Position numbers and translations under genes: made by a program. A DNA stretch of 64,000 nt, taken from positions 60,799 to 124,798 of the forward strand of contig NZ_WNNK01000022.1 of assembly GCF_009724245.1 (NCBI RefSeq), written 5' to 3'. Numbering within the stretch: the first letter of the stretch is position 1; the number at the start of each line of letters is the position of its first letter. A model generated the notes under the pieces. That model ran no database searches. It saw nothing but the letters and a program-made list of their open reading frames with translations, and was not told where the DNA came from. Shown one piece after another: positions 60,458-64,000 of this stretch. The DNA is from Pseudomonas spelaei. GTDB taxonomy: Bacteria; Pseudomonadota; Gammaproteobacteria; Pseudomonadales; Pseudomonadaceae.

Positions 60458-60778
60458 TCAGTCCCCTGTGTAGTTGGTGCCGCCGGCGCCGCGACGGTTG
60501 TTCTGCTCGTATTGCTGATGTGCACCACCCACCAATGCAGCATCAATCTCGGCGAGCTCACGGCGCAGGGCATGCACTTTCAAGTTGAGCTGAAGGACCA
60601 GCTCAGCCAGCGGGAGGGATTCGCCTGTCTCCAGGCAGACCCATCCAGAAGCATTGCAAGCAGAGCAATCCATCTCATGAAAAACCCCACTAACCAGGCC
60701 TTTGCCGCGACAAGCTAAACACTCCCTGAGTGGCCTCAATACCTTTCGAAAGGCGGGGCCATGGACCTTTTTAGACAT
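60458..60778 (-). CDS. Zinc-finger phage protein (DnaJ-like CxxCxG motifs)
   Basis: A 106-aa protein with two CxxC pairs (ECLACRGKG, CSACNASGW), as in DnaJ-type or Q-type zinc fingers, then a helical C-terminal region (LPLAELVLQLNLKVHALRRELAEID). RBS GCGAGG. Between integrase and the 231-aa gene. Possible antitermination or DNA-binding factor. Confidence 0.65.
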   Translation of the reverse strand: MSKKVHGPAFRKVLRPLRECLACRGKGLVSGVFHEMDCSACNASGWVCLETGESLPLAELVLQLNLKVHALRRELAEIDAALVGGAHQQYEQNNRRGAGGTNYTGD

Positions 60779-60780
60779 TT

Positions 60781-62076
60781 TTAAACCTCGCCCTTAACAA
60801 ATTGTGGTTCTGGCTCGCAGGCCCCGCCGTTCAAGGCGTCTACGAGGTTTTGCGAATCTTCATATCTAACACCTGTCTGCGCGTGAATCGCCTTGAAGCC
60901 ACGCGCATCTAACCAGTTGTGCCACTTCACCAACGCCAACCGACGCTGCTCCTTGGCCTGGGTGTTGATGTAGGTGGAGGCGATCTTTCCCAGTGAGTGG
61001 TTGAGCAGCATCTCGCCGATGTGCCCGTCGACGCCCAGGTCAGTCCAGGCCGTGCGGGCTACCTTGCGCAGGTCGTGACTCGTCCAGGCGCCCTGCCCCA
61101 GCCGAGTGAAAACGGCGCTCGCCTGGTTGTCGCTCAGTGGCTTGCCACGGCGTGACGGGAACAGGAAGGCACCCTCATATCCTTGGGATAGCTGCCGGTC
61201 ACGGTAGCGGCGCAGCAGCGCACATACCTGGTCAGTCAGCGGCACCCGCAGCTCGGTCTTGGTCTTGGTGTGTTCGGCAGGGATGAACCACTCGCGCTCT
61301 GGCAGCGCGATATCGGCCCAACGGGACTGGCGGGTCTCGCCGATCCGGGTGCCGTGGCACAGCATCATCAAGGCCAGCATGGCGTCACCCGGCGCACTGT
61401 CGAAGCGCTCAGCCAGCAGGCTCACTAGGTCCTGCAGTTGCACGTCACGCAACCGCGCCGGCTTAGGGAGGATCCGCGCCGTGGTGAAGTTAACGAACTT
61501 GAGTTCTGCCATCGGGTTGACCGGGATCAGGTCGAGCTTTCGGGCTTGCCGGAACGCGACGGCAAGCAGCCGGTAAAGCTGCTGGACGTAGGACAGCGAC
61601 AGTTCAGCCTGTGCCGGCCACATCAGCAGCTTGTCGAGGGTCTGAGCGCTCACGTCGCGCAGCAGCAGATCGTCCAAGCGCGGCTTGAGCTGGCAGCTGA
61701 TGGCCGACTTGCCGGCGGCCCGACGCTTGTCGGAAAGCGCACGCGACTTGGCCATGCGGTCGCCGAACCAGTCCAGCAGCTCGCCCACGGTGACCCACCC
61801 GGAGACGCTGGCCGCACCATCAGCGGCTACCCGCAAGCGCACCGCTGGCAAAGCCGCAACCACCTGCTTGGTGCTCAGGTCGGGGAAGGCGCCGATGCGG
61901 TGCCATTCACGCTTGTGAAGAAAGTACCAGGACCCGCGAGCGCGGTTCTTCAAGTACCGAAAGTGCAGCGCCGGGTGGCTGGCGTCACGCAGGTCGCGCA
62001 CATGCTCAAGCTTGGCATTGCGGGCAATCTCAGCATCCGACAGCTTCACCGTCAGGGTTTTGATGAGTGGGTTCAA
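60781..62076 (-). CDS. Tyrosine recombinase (phage integrase)
   Basis: A 431-aa integrase of the DUF4102-type: N-terminal arm-binding domain (ALHFRYLKNRARGSWYFLHK), core-binding domain (VGELLDWFGDRMAKSRALSDKRRAAGKSAI), catalytic domain with Arg244 (HGTRIGE), Lys271-Lys273 region, His334/Arg337 (SHDLRKVART), His360 (LLNHSLG) and Tyr369 (ASTYIN). TTG start at 62076 with GAGGAGG 7 bases upstream. It is inside the prophage between replication and late genes, not beside a visible attachment site. Confidence 0.92.
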   Translation of the reverse strand: MNPLIKTLTVKLSDAEIARNAKLEHVRDLRDASHPALHFRYLKNRARGSWYFLHKREWHRIGAFPDLSTKQVVAALPAVRLRVAADGAASVSGWVTVGELLDWFGDRMAKSRALSDKRRAAGKSAISCQLKPRLDDLLLRDVSAQTLDKLLMWPAQAELSLSYVQQLYRLLAVAFRQARKLDLIPVNPMAELKFVNFTTARILPKPARLRDVQLQDLVSLLAERFDSAPGDAMLALMMLCHGTRIGETRQSRWADIALPEREWFIPAEHTKTKTELRVPLTDQVCALLRRYRDRQLSQGYEGAFLFPSRRGKPLSDNQASAVFTRLGQGAWTSHDLRKVARTAWTDLGVDGHIGEMLLNHSLGKIASTYINTQAKEQRRLALVKWHNWLDARGFKAIHAQTGVRYEDSQNLVDALNGGACEPEPQFVKGEV

Positions 62077-62282
62077 AACGCGCCCTCCTCAGGATTAAGG
62101 AGGTCGATAACCTCAAACGTCGACGGCCACATCCAGCCGCCGTATCGAATGGCCATAGCCTTATCAAAAAACAGCGCCAAGGCATGATCTGGTGTGCTTC
62201 CCAGGTCCATCTTGGAAGAGCAGCAAAACACCGCATAGCGGTACAAGGCCGGTGTGGGAACGGCAAGGCGCGGATCAGGCAT
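62073..62282 (-). CDS. Small hypothetical phage protein (69 aa)
   Basis: A 69-aa protein (MPDPRLAVPTPALYRYAVFCC, PDHALALFFDKAMAIRYGGW). Its ATG overlaps the DnaB stop (TGATG) and its stop overlaps the integrase TTG start, which supports a real coupled gene. Function unknown. Confidence 0.65.
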   Translation of the reverse strand: MPDPRLAVPTPALYRYAVFCCSSKMDLGSTPDHALALFFDKAMAIRYGGWMWPSTFEVIDLLNPEEGAF

Positions 62283-63652
62283 CAGAATTTGTCCTTTGAG
62301 TGGTAGCGGTCAGCCATGCTGGTTACTTTTGCTGGCTTGGTCGGCTCAACCCATCCCGCAGCCAGTTGTTCGAATCGGCTGTACTGCCCGAGGAAAGCCG
62401 TGCGAACGGTGCCGGTTTCAATGTCTCGACCCTTACCAATGATGATTTCAGCGATTCCTTTCGCTTCTGTGTGCTCGTGGTAAACCTCGTCGCGGTAAAC
62501 GAACAGGATGATGTCGGCGTCTTGCTCGATAGCCCCGGATTCGCGTAGATCTGAGTTCAGCGGTCGCTTGTTCGGACGCTTCTCGCACTCTCGCGAGAGC
62601 TGGCTGAGCAGGATCACTGGCACACCAAGCTCGCGAGCCATGAGCTTCGCGCTGCGGGTCATGTGGCTGACCTCCTGCTCACGGCTGAACGTGCGCGAAT
62701 CGGACTCCATCAGTTGCAGGTAGTCGATGATGATCAAGTCCAGGCCGTGGCGACGTTTGTGCCGGCGGGCAGCCGAACGGATACGATTGATCGTCATCGA
62801 GGCACGATCTGAGATGAACAGCTTGGAGTGCTTTATCTTCCCGGCGGCGCTCATGAGTTCGGCACCGTGGGTGTGCGGGGCTTTCCCGCTCTTGATCAGC
62901 TGCAGCGGAACCCGACCTTCCGATGCCATAAATCGATCCATCAACCCGGTGTTGTGCATTTCGAGGCTGAACACCATCACGCTTTTTGCTGCGCGTATGG
63001 CGTTGTGAGATCCGATGTTCATCGCCAAGGTGGTTTTGCCCATCGCCGGACGGCCAGCGATGATGATCAGTTGCTCAGGCTTGAGCCCTTGCAGCTTCTC
63101 GTCCAAATCCTCGATTCCCGTAGAAAGGCCGTCGATACCCTCCCCCCGATCAGCACGCGCCTGCAAGACTTCGATGTAGTCGTCCAGAATGTCCGAAGCT
63201 TTGAGCACCTCGGAAGTAGCAGACTGGCTATCGATGGCCTGCGCCTCGGCCTGCACTGCCGCGACCTTGTCGACCGTTGGCTGGTCGCTATGGGCTATCT
63301 CATTGATCCGGGTGCTGAGCTCGATCATCGCCCTGTCGAGGCTGCGCTCACGAACAGTTGCGGCGTACGAGGAGGCATTGGCAGCGCTTGGGGTGTTTCG
63401 GGTTACCTCGGCGGCATACGCGACAGCGTTGTCACCGCTGGGCAGATCGCCCAGATACAGGCCCACGGTAACCGCATCAGCCGGTTTGCTGTCGCCGTGC
63501 AGAGCCATTATTCCCCGGTAGAGCGCGGCGTTATCGTCGTAGTAAAAATCATCGACCGTCAGGTCTGCGCTGAGTATGTCGATCAGTTCCGGGCGAAGGA
63601 ACATTGCGCCAAGGACGCCGTGCTCGGCTTCTACGCTGTAGGGATCACGCAT
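62282..63652 (-). CDS. dnaB: Replicative DNA helicase (DnaB type)
   Basis: A 456-aa helicase: N-terminal DnaB domain (PYSVEAEHGVLGAMFL), linker, RecA-like domain with Walker A GRPAMGKT at residues 200-207, Walker B (HGLDLIIIDYLQLM) and the LLSQLSRECEKRPNKRPLNSDLRESGAIEQDAD region. Unwinds DNA at the phage fork. It overlaps the O-like gene upstream by 8 bases. Confidence 0.95.
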   Translation of the reverse strand: MRDPYSVEAEHGVLGAMFLRPELIDILSADLTVDDFYYDDNAALYRGIMALHGDSKPADAVTVGLYLGDLPSGDNAVAYAAEVTRNTPSAANASSYAATVRERSLDRAMIELSTRINEIAHSDQPTVDKVAAVQAEAQAIDSQSATSEVLKASDILDDYIEVLQARADRGEGIDGLSTGIEDLDEKLQGLKPEQLIIIAGRPAMGKTTLAMNIGSHNAIRAAKSVMVFSLEMHNTGLMDRFMASEGRVPLQLIKSGKAPHTHGAELMSAAGKIKHSKLFISDRASMTINRIRSAARRHKRRHGLDLIIIDYLQLMESDSRTFSREQEVSHMTRSAKLMARELGVPVILLSQLSRECEKRPNKRPLNSDLRESGAIEQDADIILFVYRDEVYHEHTEAKGIAEIIIGKGRDIETGTVRTAFLGQYSRFEQLAAGWVEPTKPAKVTSMADRYHSKDKF

Positions 63653-64000
63653 GGTAATTACCCTCCACGACCTTGACGAAATTGCTCGGTTTGATCAGCC
63701 AGTCGAATGTGGCGCGGAAAGGCTTGGCGCCGTCCCTGCCTTCGCCCTCCCCCATCAGAAACGGGCTCGACCCGACCAGTTCGAAGAACTCAGCCCAAAA
63801 CCCCAAGTCCTGGTGAACCGTGCTGTCGTTCCAGCGAGCAGAAATCTTTGTCACCCGGTCCTTGGTCAGCATTGCCACCTGAGGGAGCCCAGGAAGCGTT
63901 TTGTTGAACAGGTCGACGATTGCCTGTGACGGACATTTCGGCTTCGAGACTTTCGGGGGATGCTCGTCACCGACAAGAGGTGGTGGTTCACTTGATGGTT
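63645..64000 (-). CDS. Phage replication protein O-like, partial (N-terminus outside)
   Basis: The minus-strand frame is open to the window edge. Visible end: CPSQAIVDLFNKTLPGLPQVAMLTKDRVTKISARWNDST, the C-terminal pattern of phage O-type initiators that bind DnaB. The internal GTG at 63878 is not the true start; in-frame residues (PSSEPPPLVGDEHPPKVSKPK) continue upstream to the edge. Confidence 0.8.
   Translation of the reverse strand, partial: PSSEPPPLVGDEHPPKVSKPKCPSQAIVDLFNKTLPGLPQVAMLTKDRVTKISARWNDSTVHQDLGFWAEFFELVGSSPFLMGEGEGRDGAKPFRATFDWLIKPSNFVKVVEGNYHA

Larger units (their letters stand above)
28876..64000. mobile_element. Myovirus-type prophage (left boundary tentative, right end outside window)
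   Basis: Replication, integrase, lysis, lambda-like head and Mu-like contractile tail genes form one minus-strand block from 34 kb to the window edge. The left boundary is uncertain: secure phage genes begin at 34160, SOS genes at 31690, and the tRNA-Cys fragment at 28876 is a plausible attachment site. A full module set, with no broken structural gene seen, suggests it could still make particles. Confidence 0.7.

Noticed and set aside
1..64000. CRISPR array, retron or reverse transcriptase, rRNA
   Set aside because: No regularly spaced repeats, no reverse transcriptase motif and no rRNA-like sequence seen.

Overview
The window comes from a fluorescent-group Pseudomonas chromosome. The evidence is high GC content, a type I-secreted RTX lipase of the P. 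fluorescens kind, Pseudomonas-style palindromes, and close protein resemblance throughout. It has two parts: about 29 kb of ordinary and accessory chromosome, then a large prophage (left edge near 28.9-31.7 kb) that runs off the right end.

Bases 1-16 kb hold housekeeping and accessory genes: the 3' part of an Mg2+ P-type ATPase, a SLOG/YspA protein, an outer-membrane-like protein, a DUF533 protein, a DinB protein, two GFA-type zinc proteins, two LysE-type exporters, tRNA-Leu(UAA), two lipoproteins, a secreted protein, a PhnB-like VOC protein, two tiny membrane proteins (27-28 aa), a prolyl oligopeptidase and an SDR/AraC pair. Two members of a small about 70-aa paralogous family follow; a third lies at 29.1 kb. 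Bases 16-29 kb carry a class I.3-type lipase, an OmpR-type two-component system whose kinase has an in-frame extra C-terminal module, a GNAT acetyltransferase, an orphan beta-helix tailspike-like protein, a catalytically degenerate LysM/LytM lipoprotein (NlpD-like), low-GC hypothetical genes, an Ivy lysozyme inhibitor and a divergent HxlR/enoyl-CoA hydratase pair. Two 3' fragments of tRNA-Cys (26.14 and 28.88 kb), each with its terminator, look like old attachment sites.

Bases 29-34 kb form an SOS-flavoured segment. It contains a 3' relic of a umuC gene, a putative bacteriocin with a toxin_44-like C-terminus whose upstream region has a perfect CTGT-N8-ACAG LexA box, a membrane-anchored candidate immunity gene, intact umuDC with its own LexA box, and a divergent SRAP (YedK) gene.

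Bases 34-64 kb are a myovirus-type prophage read almost entirely on the minus strand. In transcription order it has: replication (O-like protein, DnaB), a tyrosine recombinase, two possible late regulators, holin-like proteins, a gpZ-like protein, a lambda-like head module (Nu1, A, W, B, C, acidic scaffold-position protein, D, E, FI/FII positions), a Mu-like contractile tail (gp37/38, sheath, tube, frameshifted chaperone, tape measure, N, P, V, W, J, I), tail fibre and Tfa. It ends with a low-GC Wzy-like membrane protein that looks like a lysogenic-conversion gene, an endolysin, and nested Rz/Rz1. Genes are tightly coupled (many ATGA, TGATG and TAATG overlaps), yet hairpin-plus-T-run terminators stand just in front of several late genes.

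All calls rest on reading the sequence and recalled family knowledge; no database search was run.
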